Assembly (NCBI RefSeq): GCF_000445125.1
Contig: NZ_ATHL01000133.1
Coordinates: 1-44,335 of the forward strand
Direction of reading: 5' to 3'
Length of the DNA: 44,335 nt
From: Novosphingobium lindaniclasticum LE124
Lineage (GTDB): Bacteria > Pseudomonadota > Alphaproteobacteria > Sphingomonadales > Sphingomonadaceae
The position numbers and the translations under genes are program-made. The notes under the pieces are model-generated. The model was not told the origin of the DNA, did not search any database, and saw only the letters and a program-made list of their open reading frames with translations. Of this stretch, positions 8,253-16,998 are shown piece after piece. The first letter of the stretch is position 1; every line of letters starts with the position of its first letter.

Positions 8253-8927
8253 TCAGCCAAGGTCGTTCGCAACCGTAAGGCCCTGGGCCTGCGCCGGTCG
8301 ATGCGCGGTAAGCAATTCGATCGCGCCGGTGATGGTCAAGAGCCGAAACGTCTCGGCCACATGCCTGAAGCCGGCCGCCGCGATCAGGCCGGGGAGCACG
8401 CCGTCGGCGTTGGGTCGGGTATCATCGATGCCATCGAGTCGCTGCACGGTCAGGCGAAAGGCGAGCCGCATGAGACCGTGCTGGCGGCCATAATCTGCGA
8501 TCACCAGGCGGCCACCCGGGCGCAGCATGGCGAACATGGCGCGCAGGGTTGCCGCCTTCTCCCTGACCGGCATCTGATGCAGCACGAGACTCGATACGAC
8601 AGCGTCGGCGGTGCCCGGGGCCACGTCCCTGGCAAATCCCTGACGCCAGTCGATATCGGCCTGCCGCGCAGCGGCCTTGTGCCGCGCGATGTCGAGCGCC
8701 TCGGCATCGGGATCGAGACCGATCACCTGCGTCCTGGGCTCGGCTTGCTTGAGCATCAGCGCGAAGCTGCCGGTGCCACAGCCGACGTCGACGACCGTCT
8801 CACCGGCTTTGGGCGCCAGGGCGGCGAGCATGGCGGCACGCCACCGCTTCTCCCGCGTCCACAGGCGGATCGCGCGATCATAGTCTTTCGTCGATCCGGT
8901 CCCGAGCGGCGGGGTGTAGGATTGCAT
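8253..8927 (-). CDS. Class I SAM-dependent methyltransferase
   Basis: A 224-residue soluble methyltransferase with the SAM-binding motif VVDVGCGTGSFAL (residues 45-57), the acidic GLDPDAEAL loop (motif II) and RPGGRLVIADYG (post-motif IV). The family transfers methyl groups from SAM to small molecules; the substrate cannot be told from sequence. It sits between copD and the copper ATPase on the same strand, and similar methyltransferases are commonly found in proteobacterial copC-copD loci, so a link to metal tolerance is likely but unproven. GGGAGAAG lies 3 bases upstream of the ATG. Confidence 0.8.
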   Translation of the reverse strand: MQSYTPPLGTGSTKDYDRAIRLWTREKRWRAAMLAALAPKAGETVVDVGCGTGSFALMLKQAEPRTQVIGLDPDAEALDIARHKAAARQADIDWRQGFARDVAPGTADAVVSSLVLHQMPVREKAATLRAMFAMLRPGGRLVIADYGRQHGLMRLAFRLTVQRLDGIDDTRPNADGVLPGLIAAAGFRHVAETFRLLTITGAIELLTAHRPAQAQGLTVANDLG

Positions 8928-8963
8928 TGGCTTCTCCCAACGCGAGGCGTCCGAAACGATAAG

Positions 8964-9908
8964 CTACATCGACATGGGTGGCGACAGTGTCCCCAGCCAG
9001 GCGACCAGCCCGAGAATGACGATCGCAAGACCGCCTTCGACGACGAGGCTCGCGCGCAGCAGCGCCTGCGCCCGTGGCGCGTCCTCTTCCTCGATCGCCT
9101 GCGCAAGTGCCGGGGTCAGGCGATAACGGTTGAGCGCGGCCAGGCCCAGCATGCCGGCGAAGAGCAGCAGCTTGGCGATGAGCAGCAGGCCGTAGGTCGA
9201 CTGCCCGAGAGACGCGATGTTGCCCGGGCCGACCAGGAACCAGCCGTTCACCGTCCCGGTCAGGATCAGCAGGGCGACGATGATCGTGCCGACGAGGGAG
9301 AAGCCCCGCAGCGCTTCCTCGGCGAGCATGACCCGGTCCATGTCTTCAGTGGCGAGATCATCGGTTGCGAGCCTGGTAAGAACCAGCGCAAGGAATGCGG
9401 CAAGCGCGCCGACCCAGGCGCCCGCGGCGAGCAGATGGATGAGATCGGCCCCCAGTTGCAGCCAGCCCGCCTCGCCTTCGCCGGCCGCGCCATGCCCGCT
9501 CCAGGCGAGGGTCGCGAGTGCGACCGCGCCTGCCAGAGTGGAGGCGATGAAGGCAGGACGGGATTGCCGGCGATAGAAGGGGATGGAGAGCAGAAGAACG
9601 AGGAGCGCGACGAGGCGCGCCTTCAGCGCCGTTCCCATGGACGTGCCGTTGAACAGCTCTGCGACCATGGAAAGATCAGGCTGGGTGAGCGGCAGCCCGG
9701 TCATGGCCGCTGCCTGCAACGCGAACCCCAGCGCCGACAGCAGGAGGGCGAGACAGGCGAGACCGGCCACCATTGCTACCATCGGCAGATGCCGCTGTAC
9801 CATCCGGCCGCCGCCGGGCGCATAGAGCGCGAACAGCGGCAGGCCGAACAACAGGCCGAGATCGACGTAGAGCGCCCAGCGGACGGCGACGAGTGCCACG
9901 TCGTTCAT
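8964..9908 (-). CDS. copD: Copper-resistance inner-membrane protein CopD
   Basis: A 314-residue polytopic membrane protein with about eight hydrophobic segments, matching the CopD family. CopD is thought to move copper across the inner membrane together with periplasmic CopC. The His pair near helix ends (for example LIHLLAAGAWVGAL) fits the family. It starts 4 bases after copC and is followed after 36 bases by the methyltransferase, so copC-copD-methyltransferase probably form one transcript from the ECF-type promoter at 10321-10346. Confidence 0.85.
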   Translation of the reverse strand: MNDVALVAVRWALYVDLGLLFGLPLFALYAPGGGRMVQRHLPMVAMVAGLACLALLLSALGFALQAAAMTGLPLTQPDLSMVAELFNGTSMGTALKARLVALLVLLLSIPFYRRQSRPAFIASTLAGAVALATLAWSGHGAAGEGEAGWLQLGADLIHLLAAGAWVGALAAFLALVLTRLATDDLATEDMDRVMLAEEALRGFSLVGTIIVALLILTGTVNGWFLVGPGNIASLGQSTYGLLLIAKLLLFAGMLGLAALNRYRLTPALAQAIEEEDAPRAQALLRASLVVEGGLAIVILGLVAWLGTLSPPMSM

Positions 9909-9912
9909 GGCG

Positions 9913-10290
9913 TCACTTGACGGTAAAGGCGAGATTGCCCTGGATGCGGTGCGTGTCGGTCGAGACGACGTGCCAGGCGACCTGATAGCTGCCCGCCATG
10001 AGCGGCTTGGCGAGCGTCAGCACGAGCGTCTTGTCGCCTTCGACGGACGTCTTGAAGCCGGTTACCGCCATGCGGTGGTTGGGCATGCCGGGCATGCCGG
10101 TCATCACGATCTCGGCGCCCGACAGCTTCGGCATCAGACCTTCACTGAAGGTGAGCGTGATACGCGAAGGCGCCGAGACGCTGGCGTTCGCGGCGGGCGT
10201 CGAGGACACAAGCTTGGGATGCGCGTAGGCCGGAGCAGAAACACTCAGGCCGACGGCGGCGATAACTGCGAGAGGCGAAAAGAAACGCAT
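9913..10290 (-). CDS. copC: Periplasmic copper-binding protein CopC
   Basis: A 125-residue CopC (YobA-type) protein with a signal peptide (residues 1-23, cleavage predicted at AYA|H). The new N-terminal His24, with D112 and H114 in the STDTHRIQG motif, matches the Cu(II) site of CopC proteins. A short Met-rich loop MTGMPGMPNHRM (63-74) could bind Cu(I). AGGAGA lies upstream of the ATG. It is the first gene of a copper import/handling unit with copD and is divergent from the ECF sigma operon; the two promoters stand back to back. Confidence 0.92.
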   Translation of the reverse strand: MRFFSPLAVIAAVGLSVSAPAYAHPKLVSSTPAANASVSAPSRITLTFSEGLMPKLSGAEIVMTGMPGMPNHRMAVTGFKTSVEGDKTLVLTLAKPLMAGSYQVAWHVVSTDTHRIQGNLAFTVK

Positions 10291-10320
10291 TGGAACATTC
10301 TCCTGTAGATCCCATGAGAC

Positions 10321-10346
10321 AATACGCAGCCCGAGCCCCCACCCCT
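10321..10346 (-). promoter_or_regulatory. Putative ECF-sigma promoter of copC
   Basis: Read on the minus strand: AGGG (10346-10343), 15 bases, GCGTATT (10327-10321). The same two boxes with the same spacing occur before the cnrY-like gene, before copA at 11766 and before the TonB receptor. It lies about 30 bases upstream of the copC start. The assignment to the local sigma factor is an inference from the shared motif. Confidence 0.6.
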
Positions 10347-10373
10347 CGCAATTATTCTTTTCAATCTACAGCA

Positions 10374-10399
10374 AGGGTTCCTGGACCATCGTGCGTATT
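10374..10399 (+). promoter_or_regulatory. Putative autoregulated ECF-sigma promoter of the sigma operon
   Basis: AGGG (10374-10377), 15 bases, GCGTATT (10393-10399), 24 bases before the first gene of the anti-sigma/sensor/sigma operon. ECF operons are usually autoregulated, and finding here the same boxes as at copC and copA supports that. Confidence 0.6.
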
Positions 10400-10423
10400 G
10401 AAGGATGAAGACGGAGAAGCACC

Positions 10424-10696
10424 ATGGATGAACTTGACCACCTGCTCTCGCGGTTGCGCGATGCGCCTCTCGATCCCAGGCTCGGCGGCCTGGAAAGCCG
10501 GGTCATGGCGGAAATAGCGCGCATCCGGGCCATACCAAGCCTTGGCGCTATGACGTTCGGCATCGCGGCCGCAACCGCGCTGTTCATCGGAATTGCCGGC
10601 TCGGCAGTTCCGACACGGTCTGCTGATGCCAAACCGCTATCGCCCTTCGATGCTCGGCTCGCGCTTGCGCCCTCGACGCTGCTGAGCTCGCAGTGA
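10424..10696 (+). CDS. Small single-span membrane protein, probable CnrY-like anti-sigma factor
   Basis: A 90-residue protein with a cytoplasmic-type N-terminus of about 40 residues (MDELDHLLSRLRDAP...), one membrane helix (about 42-62, AMTFGIAAATALFIGIAGSAV) and a short periplasmic tail. Size, topology and position directly before a CnrX-like sensor and an ECF sigma factor match CnrY, which holds the sigma factor at the membrane until metal is sensed. Sequence similarity alone would not identify it, so the call rests on context. The gene is coupled to the next one through a TGATG overlap. Confidence 0.6.
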   Translation: MDELDHLLSRLRDAPLDPRLGGLESRVMAEIARIRAIPSLGAMTFGIAAATALFIGIAGSAVPTRSADAKPLSPFDARLALAPSTLLSSQ

Positions 10697-11136
10697 TGCG
10701 CGACCGCCGCCGGCTCCTGCTCCTCGTCCTGGTGACCTTCGCCGCGGCGATCGCTGGCGTTGTCATTGGCCGCGTCTATGTGGTTCCAGTGCGCCCGGTC
10801 GAAAATGAGCTGCACGAGCTGCTCCATCGCGATCTGAAGCTGAATTCAGCGCAACACAGCCGACTCGAGACAATCGAGAAGAACTACGCGATCCGGCGTC
10901 AAGCGCTGGAGGCCGAATTGCGCGCCGACAATGCGCGTCTCGCGGAAGCGATCGAAGCGGAGCATGGCTATGGCCCGCAAGTCGCAACTGCGGTGGATCG
11001 CTCGCACCAGGCCATGGGCGCGCTGCAGAAAGAAACACTTGAGCATATCTTCGCGATGCGGGCCGTGCTGCGCCCGGATCAGACGGACAAATTCGACGAC
11101 GCCGTGGTGAAAGCGCTGACGGCCAAATCCGAATGA
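10696..11136 (+). CDS. CnrX-like periplasmic metal sensor
   Basis: A 146-residue protein with one N-terminal membrane anchor (LLLLVLVTFAAAIAGVVIG) and a helical periplasmic domain of the metal-sensor/CpxP type. Candidate ligands H40, H44, E61, H117 and M121 keep a constant offset of two from the published CnrX Ni/Co ligands (H42, H46, E63, H119, M123), including both HxxxH and HxxxM spacings. It probably relays periplasmic metal to the CnrY-like anti-sigma. A GTG three bases earlier is an alternative start. The stop overlaps the sigma gene as ATGA. Whether it senses Cu, Ni or Co is unknown; the copper neighbourhood suggests Cu. Confidence 0.75.
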   Translation: MRDRRRLLLLVLVTFAAAIAGVVIGRVYVVPVRPVENELHELLHRDLKLNSAQHSRLETIEKNYAIRRQALEAELRADNARLAEAIEAEHGYGPQVATAVDRSHQAMGALQKETLEHIFAMRAVLRPDQTDKFDDAVVKALTAKSE

Positions 11137-11699
11137 CCGCGTGCCTCCCCGACTGCTCGGACGGGGAGCTCGCGGCTCTGGCGCTTGGAGGCCGGCAAGC
11201 GGCCTATGGCGAGCTGGTCCGCCGGCATCAAGGTTGGGTTCACCGGCTCGTGCGCAGCCATGTCGGATCTATGGATGAGGCATTGGATGTCACCCAGGCG
11301 AGCTTCGTCGCGGCCTTTGCCGCACTCAACCGCTATGACGTAACCCGACCCTTCCAGGTCTGGATGTCCCGGATTGTCATCAACAAATGCCATGACTGGC
11401 GGCGTCGGCGAGCGGTTCGAAATTTCTTTGCCCTAGCCCTACCGCTCGGCGAGGCGGACGGCGTCGCCGACGACGCACCGCTGCCCGATCAGGCGATCGG
11501 GGCCGAACAGCAGCTCGCGCAAGCAATGAAAGCGATTGCTGCCCTGCCGTCTTCCCTCAAGGACACGCTTATTTTGCGTACGATCGACGAGAAATCGGAA
11601 GCTGAAACCGCCGAAATTCTCGGGATCAGCCAGAAGGCGGTCGAAACGCGCCTCTATCGAGCTAGGGCACGCCTTTCGGAAATATTAAAGAAAGTTTGA
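11133..11699 (+). CDS. ECF RNA polymerase sigma factor, CnrH-like
   Basis: A 188-residue group IV sigma factor. Region sigma-2 spans about residues 20-90 (DEALDVTQASFVAAFAALNRYD, which binds the -10 element); region sigma-4 about 130-185 (ETAEILGISQKAVETRLYRARARL), with the HTH for the -35. It is the third gene of the anti-sigma/sensor/sigma operon and is followed at once by copA-copB. It is predicted to be released when the CnrX-like sensor binds metal and to read the AGGG-N15-GCGTATT promoters nearby. The copA promoter overlaps its stop codon. Confidence 0.88.
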   Translation: MTACLPDCSDGELAALALGGRQAAYGELVRRHQGWVHRLVRSHVGSMDEALDVTQASFVAAFAALNRYDVTRPFQVWMSRIVINKCHDWRRRRAVRNFFALALPLGEADGVADDAPLPDQAIGAEQQLAQAMKAIAALPSSLKDTLILRTIDEKSEAETAEILGISQKAVETRLYRARARLSEILKKV

Positions 11700-11724
11700 G
11701 GGGGATGAGGCCATGCTGCGTATT
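11699..11724 (+). promoter_or_regulatory. Putative ECF-sigma promoter of copA
   Basis: AGGG (11699-11702, sharing a base with the sigma gene's stop codon), 15 bases, GCGTATT (11718-11724). It lies 41 bases before the copA ATG and lets copAB be expressed independently of read-through from the sigma operon. Confidence 0.55.
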
Positions 11725-11765
11725 CCCAATAGGTACGCCCTCTTTCTTAAAGCTGAGACAACCGA

Positions 11766-13691
11766 ATGATTTCTGCTCTCGACCGCCGCCAGTTCCTCCG
11801 CGGCGCGGCCCTCGCCGGCGGCGGCGCAGCATTGTCAGCCTGGCTGCCGGCCTGGGCGCAGACGATCTCGCCGGGGATGCGACCGACGCTGCCGACCGTG
11901 TCGGGCGAAGACATTACGCTCACCATCGCCCGGCAGTCGATGACCATCGACGGGCGCAAGTTCCGGGCAATCGGCCTCAACGGCACGGTCCCCGCCCCGC
12001 TGATCCGGCTGCGCGAGGGCCAGCGCGTGCGGCTCAACGTCATCAATCAGCTGGAGGAGGACAGCTCGATCCACTGGCACGGGCTGATCCTGCCGGCCAA
12101 TATGGACGGTGTGCCGGGCGTGTCTTTTCCGGGCATCAAGCCGGGCTCGAACTACCTCTACCAGTTCTCCGTCGTGCAAAGCGGCACCTACTGGTACCAC
12201 AGCCATTCAGGCCTGCAGGAACAGGAAGGCCATTACGGCCCGATCATCATCGATCCCGCCGGTGCCGATCCGGTCGCCTATGACCGCGAGCATGTCATCG
12301 TGCTCGCCGATCACAGCGCGCTCTCGCCGCAGGCGATCTTCCGGCGCCTCAAGGTCAACCCCGGCCATTTCAATTTCCAGCGCCAGACCCTGGCCGGGCT
12401 CCTGTCGGGCAAGGATCAGCCGCTCAAGGACCGGCTCGACTGGGGCCAGATGCGGATGGACCCGGCCGACATCTCCGATGTGACCGGATCCACCTACACC
12501 TATCTCGTCAACGGCCATGGTCCGATGGACAACTGGACCGCGCTCTTCACCCCGGGCGAACGGGTGCGGCTGCGGGTCATCAATGCGTCGGCGATGACCA
12601 CCTTCAACGTCCGCATCCCCGGCCTGCCGCTGACCATCGTCCAGGCCGACGGGCAGAATGTGGTGCCGGTCACCGTCGACGAGTTCCAGATTGGTGTTGC
12701 CGAGACCTACGACGTCGTTGTCAGCCCAGGCGATGACAAGGCCTACACCCTTGTCGGCGAGGCGATCGACCGCTCGGGCATGGCGCGTGCCACGCTCGCG
12801 CCGCGCGCCGGCATGGCCGGCGAGGTTCCCCCCTTACGCAAACGGCCGCTCGCCGACATGAAGGACATGGGCATGGACATGTCCTCGATGCCGGGCATGG
12901 AAGGCATGGACATGTCGGGCGGCGCTATGCGGGGCGTCGATCCGACGGCCGAGAAGAACGCGTCCGCGCGCCTCGCGACCGGCGCGGCGGCAGCGATGGC
13001 GACCATGGACAATAGCGCCATGGCAGGCATGGATCATTCGGGGATGGATCATTCCGCGATGAGCGGGATGGACCACGGCGCGATGGGCGCCGATGGCCAG
13101 ATGGCGGGCATGGACCATGGCGGGCACGCGATGGGGTCGATGAAGATGCGAGACTTCTCGAACGCGCCGCAGGTGAAGCGCGACCCGAGCGTCCAGACCA
13201 TCTCGCCGATGCCCGTCGACCGCACCGGCGAGCCCGGCCAGGGCCTCGCCGACGTCGGCCACAAGGTGCTTGTCTACAGGGACCTGATGGCGCTCGATCG
13301 CAATCCGGACGTGCGCGCGCCGAGCCGCAGCATCGACATTCACCTCACCGGCAACATGGAGCGGTTCATGTGGTCGTTCGACGGCGAAAAAATGTCGGAC
13401 CATCACGAGCCGATCCCCTTCATCGAAGGCGAGCGGGTGCGCGTCAATCTCATCAACGACACGATGATGGGGCATCCGATCCATATTCACGGGCATTTTT
13501 TCGAGCTGGTGACGGGGCATGGCGATCATGCGCCACGCAAGCATACGGTAATCGTCCAGCCCGGCGGCAAGGTGACCTGGGACTTCACCGCCGACGCGGT
13601 CGGCGACTGGGCCTTCCACTGTCATCTCCTCTACCACATGCATGCCGGGATGATGCGGGTCGTGAGCGTCCGTCCGAAGGGAGACGCGTAA
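11766..13691 (+). CDS. copA: Multicopper oxidase CopA/PcoA (copy 1), Tat-exported
   Basis: A 641-residue periplasmic multicopper oxidase of the CopA/PcoA resistance family. It has a twin-arginine leader (DRRQFLRGAALAGG, about 6-19). Three cupredoxin domains carry the copper motifs: HWHG (103-106), HSHSG (145-149), HPIHIHGHFF and HCHLLYHMHAGM near the C-terminus. A long Met/His/Asp-rich insert between domains 2 and 3 (about 355-470: MDMSSMPGMEGMDM, MDHSGMDHSAM) is the copper-binding region. It probably oxidises Cu(I) to Cu(II) and binds copper in the periplasm. The copB start overlaps its stop (TAATG). It is distinct in sequence from copy 2 at 29039. Confidence 0.95.
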   Translation: MISALDRRQFLRGAALAGGGAALSAWLPAWAQTISPGMRPTLPTVSGEDITLTIARQSMTIDGRKFRAIGLNGTVPAPLIRLREGQRVRLNVINQLEEDSSIHWHGLILPANMDGVPGVSFPGIKPGSNYLYQFSVVQSGTYWYHSHSGLQEQEGHYGPIIIDPAGADPVAYDREHVIVLADHSALSPQAIFRRLKVNPGHFNFQRQTLAGLLSGKDQPLKDRLDWGQMRMDPADISDVTGSTYTYLVNGHGPMDNWTALFTPGERVRLRVINASAMTTFNVRIPGLPLTIVQADGQNVVPVTVDEFQIGVAETYDVVVSPGDDKAYTLVGEAIDRSGMARATLAPRAGMAGEVPPLRKRPLADMKDMGMDMSSMPGMEGMDMSGGAMRGVDPTAEKNASARLATGAAAAMATMDNSAMAGMDHSGMDHSAMSGMDHGAMGADGQMAGMDHGGHAMGSMKMRDFSNAPQVKRDPSVQTISPMPVDRTGEPGQGLADVGHKVLVYRDLMALDRNPDVRAPSRSIDIHLTGNMERFMWSFDGEKMSDHHEPIPFIEGERVRVNLINDTMMGHPIHIHGHFFELVTGHGDHAPRKHTVIVQPGGKVTWDFTADAVGDWAFHCHLLYHMHAGMMRVVSVRPKGDA

Positions 13692-14839
13692 TGACCCGCA
13701 TCCTCACGCCGCTGGTGAGCGCGATCGCCCTTTTCGCTGCCGCGCCCGCCTTTGCCCAGGATCATTCAATGCACGGCATGCCCGGCATGGCGCCGCCGGG
13801 CGAGGTGCCGCCGGCGCAGGAGAAGAAGAAGGACAAGGCCGCCGCCAGGCCGCGCGCTCAGACACCAGCGCCAGACGCCACCTCGGCGATGGACCATTCG
13901 CAGCACCAGGCCAGTCCTGCGCCGCAGGGAGATGCGGCCGGTCAGCCGCAACCCGCGTCTCCCGCGATGCCGGACATGCCGGGCATGGACCACTCCCAGC
14001 ATCAGGACGGCGCGATGCCGGACATGCCCGGGATGGACCATTCGCAGCATGGCCAGACCGCCATGCCCGGCATGCAAATGACCGGCACGGCGCTTCCGGC
14101 CGGCAATGCGCCCCCGCCGCCTCCCCCCAGCGACCACTTCGCCGATCGTGATTTTCCCGGCGCCGAGATGGCGCGCTCACGCGACATCATGATGAAGGAC
14201 AGCGGCGGCAACAATTTCGGGCAGGTGCTGCTCAACCTGTTCGAGTATCAAGCGCATAGCGGTCGCGATGGCTATCGCTGGGATGGCGAAGGCTTTTACG
14301 GCGGCGATATCAATCGGCTCTGGCTCAAGAGCGAGGGCGAAGGCGAGTTCGGCCGCGGCATCGACAGCGCGGAGGTGCAGGTGCTCTATAGCCGGGCCAT
14401 CGACCCCTATTTCAATCTTCAGGGCGGTATCCGCCAGGACTTCGGCCGCGGGCCCGACCGCACTTACGCGACGGTCGGCGTCGAGGGCCTGGCTCCCGGC
14501 ATGTTCGAAGTCGAAGGCGCGCTGTTCCTCTCGACCAAGGGCGATGTTCTGGGCCGGGTCGAGGGCTATTACGACCAGCGCATTACCCAGCGCCTGATCT
14601 TGCAGCCGCGCGCCGAGGTCAATTTCGCCGCGCAGGATATTCCGGAGAACGACATCGGTTCGGGGCTGGTCAACATAGAGCTCGGCGCGCGCCTGCGCTA
14701 TGAGTTCAGCCGCCAGTTCGCACCCTATATCGGCGTCTCTTATCTGCGCAAAGCCGGCGACACGGCGCGGCTGTCGAGGCTTGCCGGCGAGGACGTCCAT
14801 GCGACCAGCTTCGTCGCCGGCGTTCGCTTCTGGTTTTAG
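13691..14839 (+). CDS. copB: Outer-membrane copper-resistance protein CopB (copy 1)
   Basis: A 382-residue CopB/PcoB protein from the ATG at 13691, translationally coupled to copA. A signal peptide (1-22, AFA|QDHSMHG) is followed by an unusually long Met/His/Pro-rich linker (23-150) that includes an imperfect 16-residue repeat AMPDMPGMDHSQH. The C-terminal 220 residues form the CopB beta-barrel (YEFSRQFAPYIGVSYLRKAGDTA, ending in the aromatic RFWF). It is thought to bind or pass copper at the outer membrane together with CopA. Confidence 0.93.
   Translation: MTRILTPLVSAIALFAAAPAFAQDHSMHGMPGMAPPGEVPPAQEKKKDKAAARPRAQTPAPDATSAMDHSQHQASPAPQGDAAGQPQPASPAMPDMPGMDHSQHQDGAMPDMPGMDHSQHGQTAMPGMQMTGTALPAGNAPPPPPPSDHFADRDFPGAEMARSRDIMMKDSGGNNFGQVLLNLFEYQAHSGRDGYRWDGEGFYGGDINRLWLKSEGEGEFGRGIDSAEVQVLYSRAIDPYFNLQGGIRQDFGRGPDRTYATVGVEGLAPGMFEVEGALFLSTKGDVLGRVEGYYDQRITQRLILQPRAEVNFAAQDIPENDIGSGLVNIELGARLRYEFSRQFAPYIGVSYLRKAGDTARLSRLAGEDVHATSFVAGVRFWF
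13964..14059 (+). repeat. Two 48-bp tandem repeats in copB (Met/His copper-binding repeat)
   Basis: Units at 13964-14011 and 14012-14059 encode AMPDMPGMDHSQHQDG and AMPDMPGMDHSQHGQT; a degenerate start of a third unit (AMPGMQM) follows. The units are imperfect at the DNA level, which suggests an old duplication. Copy number may vary between strains. Confidence 0.8.
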
Positions 14840-14929
14840 CATCAGGACGGCTGATGGCGGGGGCGAACAGGAGAGCGGGGCGTTACACTCATACCCAGGT
14901 CGGCCGGCGCCGAGCGAAGGAGATACGCC

Positions 14930-15403
14930 ATGGACCATTCGTCCCACATGAACACCCGGAAGATGGGCGCCTATTGGAGCCTTGCCGTTCAGACCGTCAT
15001 CAGCGGCGTCATCATGTATCTGGTGATGTTCGTCATGATCGACGGGCTCGACAGCTTCTACAACAACCTCAACATGCTCTACATGACGCTGATGATGGTC
15101 GCGCCGATGGTGGTGCTGATGATCGTCGCCATGCGGCACATGTTCGCGTCGAAAGCCGCCAACATCGCGCTGATCGCCGCGTCGCTGGTCGCCTTCTTCG
15201 GCAGCTTTGCGCTCATCCGCACCCAGACCACGATCGGCGACACGGCCTTTCTGCGCTCGATGATCCCGCATCATTCCGGGGCGATCCTGATGTGCCAGGA
15301 AGCAAAGCTCAGCGATCCGGAAGTCATCCGGCTTTGCGAAGCGATCAAGCGCTCGCAGCGGCAGGAAATCGACGAGATGAAGGCCATACTCGCGCGGCGC
15401 TGA
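14930..15403 (+). CDS. DUF305-family membrane protein with His-rich motif
   Basis: A 157-residue protein starting MDHSSHMNTRKMGAYW with three hydrophobic helices (about 18-38, 48-66, 75-95), followed by a C-terminal DUF305-like domain containing the family motif FLRSMIPHHSGAILMCQEA (about 113-131). DUF305 proteins are common next to copper resistance genes and their paired His residues may bind metal, but the function is not established. AAGGAGA precedes the ATG. It follows copB by 90 bases and is probably co-transcribed with it. Confidence 0.8.
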   Translation: MDHSSHMNTRKMGAYWSLAVQTVISGVIMYLVMFVMIDGLDSFYNNLNMLYMTLMMVAPMVVLMIVAMRHMFASKAANIALIAASLVAFFGSFALIRTQTTIGDTAFLRSMIPHHSGAILMCQEAKLSDPEVIRLCEAIKRSQRQEIDEMKAILARR

Positions 15404-15462
15404 GTGGCACGGTCGGGCTACGCCCGGATCCGTGCGCCCGGCCAGGCATGTGAGCCGGGACG

Positions 15463-16998
15463 ATGGTCGACACGAGGCGCGGGCCGGACGAGATTGCCAG
15501 CGACGTAGCGCGGCTTGCGCCGCTGTTCCTGCGACAGGCTGGCGGCCACGTCCTGACGCTGCTCGATCCTGCCGGGATCGTGCTGAGCTATAATGAAGAA
15601 GGCGAGCGTGCCGAATGCTGGCCCCTCGATCGCGTCTTGGGACAGCCCCATGACCTGTTCTACCCGCCCGACGAGATTGCGGCCGGCCGCCCGTGCGCAG
15701 ACCTGGCGGCCGCCCTTCACGAAGGCACGCTGGAGCGCGAAGCGTGGCGGGTCTGCGAGAACGGCGCGGAATATCTCGCGCGCCTGACGATCAGCGCCCT
15801 GTTCGAAGGCGACGCACATCGAGGCTTTGCCTGCATCAGTCGCGATGTCACCGACGAGGCGGCGGTCCGGGCGTCAATCGAGACCCGCGAGCAGCATCTC
15901 CAGTCGATCCTGGCGACCGTCCCCGATGCGATGATCATCATCGACGAGACCGGCGCCATCACGTCGTTCAGCGCGGCCGCCCAACGCCTGTTCGGCTATT
16001 CGGAAACCGAGCTCGTCGGCCGCAACGTCTCCTGCCTGATGCCCCAGCCCGATCGCGACCGGCACGACGAATATATCGCGCATTATCTCCAGACCGGCGA
16101 GCGCCGGATCATCGGCCTCGGCCGCGTCGTGGTCGGCCAGCGCCGCGACGGCTCGACCTTCCCGATGCAGCTGTCGGTTGGCGAGGCCGGTGAAGACGGG
16201 CAGCGGTTGTTCACCGGCTTCATCCGGGATCTCACCGCCAAGGAGCAGGATGAGCTCAGGCTCAAGGAACTGCAGGCAGAGCTGGTCCATGTCTCCCGGC
16301 TGAGCGCGATGGGCACGATGGCCTCGACCCTCGCGCATGAGCTCAACCAGCCGCTTGCCGCGGTCGCGCTCTATCTCGAGACGATCCGCGACATGCTCGA
16401 CGAGCGGGACGACGAACCCTTCGTGTCGCTACGGTCGTTGATGGATGATGCGGCACAGGAAACGCTGCGGGCCGGCCATATCGTCCGGCGCCTGCGCGAT
16501 TTCGTCGCCCGCGGCGAGGTCGACAAGAGCCTCCACGAGCTGCCGCGGGTCATCGCCGAGGCGAGCCAGCTCGCGCTGGTCGACGCCCGCGAGCGCGGCA
16601 TCCGCAGCTTCTTTGCAGTCGATCCCGCCGCGACGCCGGTCCTCGTCGACAGGGTGCAGATCCAGCAGGTGCTGGTCAACCTGATGCGCAATGCCATCGA
16701 GGCGATGGCGGAGTGTCCGGTTCGCGACCTCAAGGTGGCGACCAGGTTGCGCCCTGACGGGCTGATCGAGGTGACCGTGGCGGATACCGGCCCCGGCATC
16801 GCCGACGAGGTCCGGGAGCAGCTCTTCACGGCGTTCAAGTCGACAAAGGCCGACGGCATGGGCCTCGGCCTTTCGATCTGCCGGACCATCATCGAAGCGC
16901 ATGGGGGCCGTATCTGGATGGAGCGCCCCGACCGCGGCGGCGCGCGCTTTCATTTTACCTTGATCCATGCGCGGGCGGAGGAGGAACATGGGGGATAG
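15463..16998 (+). CDS. fixL: FixL-like sensor histidine kinase with haem-type PAS domain
   Basis: A 511-residue soluble kinase. A degenerate PAS domain (about 20-130) is followed by a second PAS (about 142-258) with close similarity to the haem domain of rhizobial FixL: proximal ligand candidate H201 in RDRHDEYIAHY and distal R221 in IIGLGRVV (B. japonicum FixL uses H200 and R220). Then HisKA with H292 (LSAMGTMASTLAHELNQPLAA) and HATPase_c with N410, DTGPGI and GLGLSI. No membrane segment is visible. FixL kinases switch off when O2 binds, so this may couple oxygen or redox state to the copper genes. The BjFixL R206 position is His here. fixJ follows with an 11-base overlap. Confidence 0.85.
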   Translation: MVDTRRGPDEIASDVARLAPLFLRQAGGHVLTLLDPAGIVLSYNEEGERAECWPLDRVLGQPHDLFYPPDEIAAGRPCADLAAALHEGTLEREAWRVCENGAEYLARLTISALFEGDAHRGFACISRDVTDEAAVRASIETREQHLQSILATVPDAMIIIDETGAITSFSAAAQRLFGYSETELVGRNVSCLMPQPDRDRHDEYIAHYLQTGERRIIGLGRVVVGQRRDGSTFPMQLSVGEAGEDGQRLFTGFIRDLTAKEQDELRLKELQAELVHVSRLSAMGTMASTLAHELNQPLAAVALYLETIRDMLDERDDEPFVSLRSLMDDAAQETLRAGHIVRRLRDFVARGEVDKSLHELPRVIAEASQLALVDARERGIRSFFAVDPAATPVLVDRVQIQQVLVNLMRNAIEAMAECPVRDLKVATRLRPDGLIEVTVADTGPGIADEVREQLFTAFKSTKADGMGLGLSICRTIIEAHGGRIWMERPDRGGARFHFTLIHARAEEEHGG

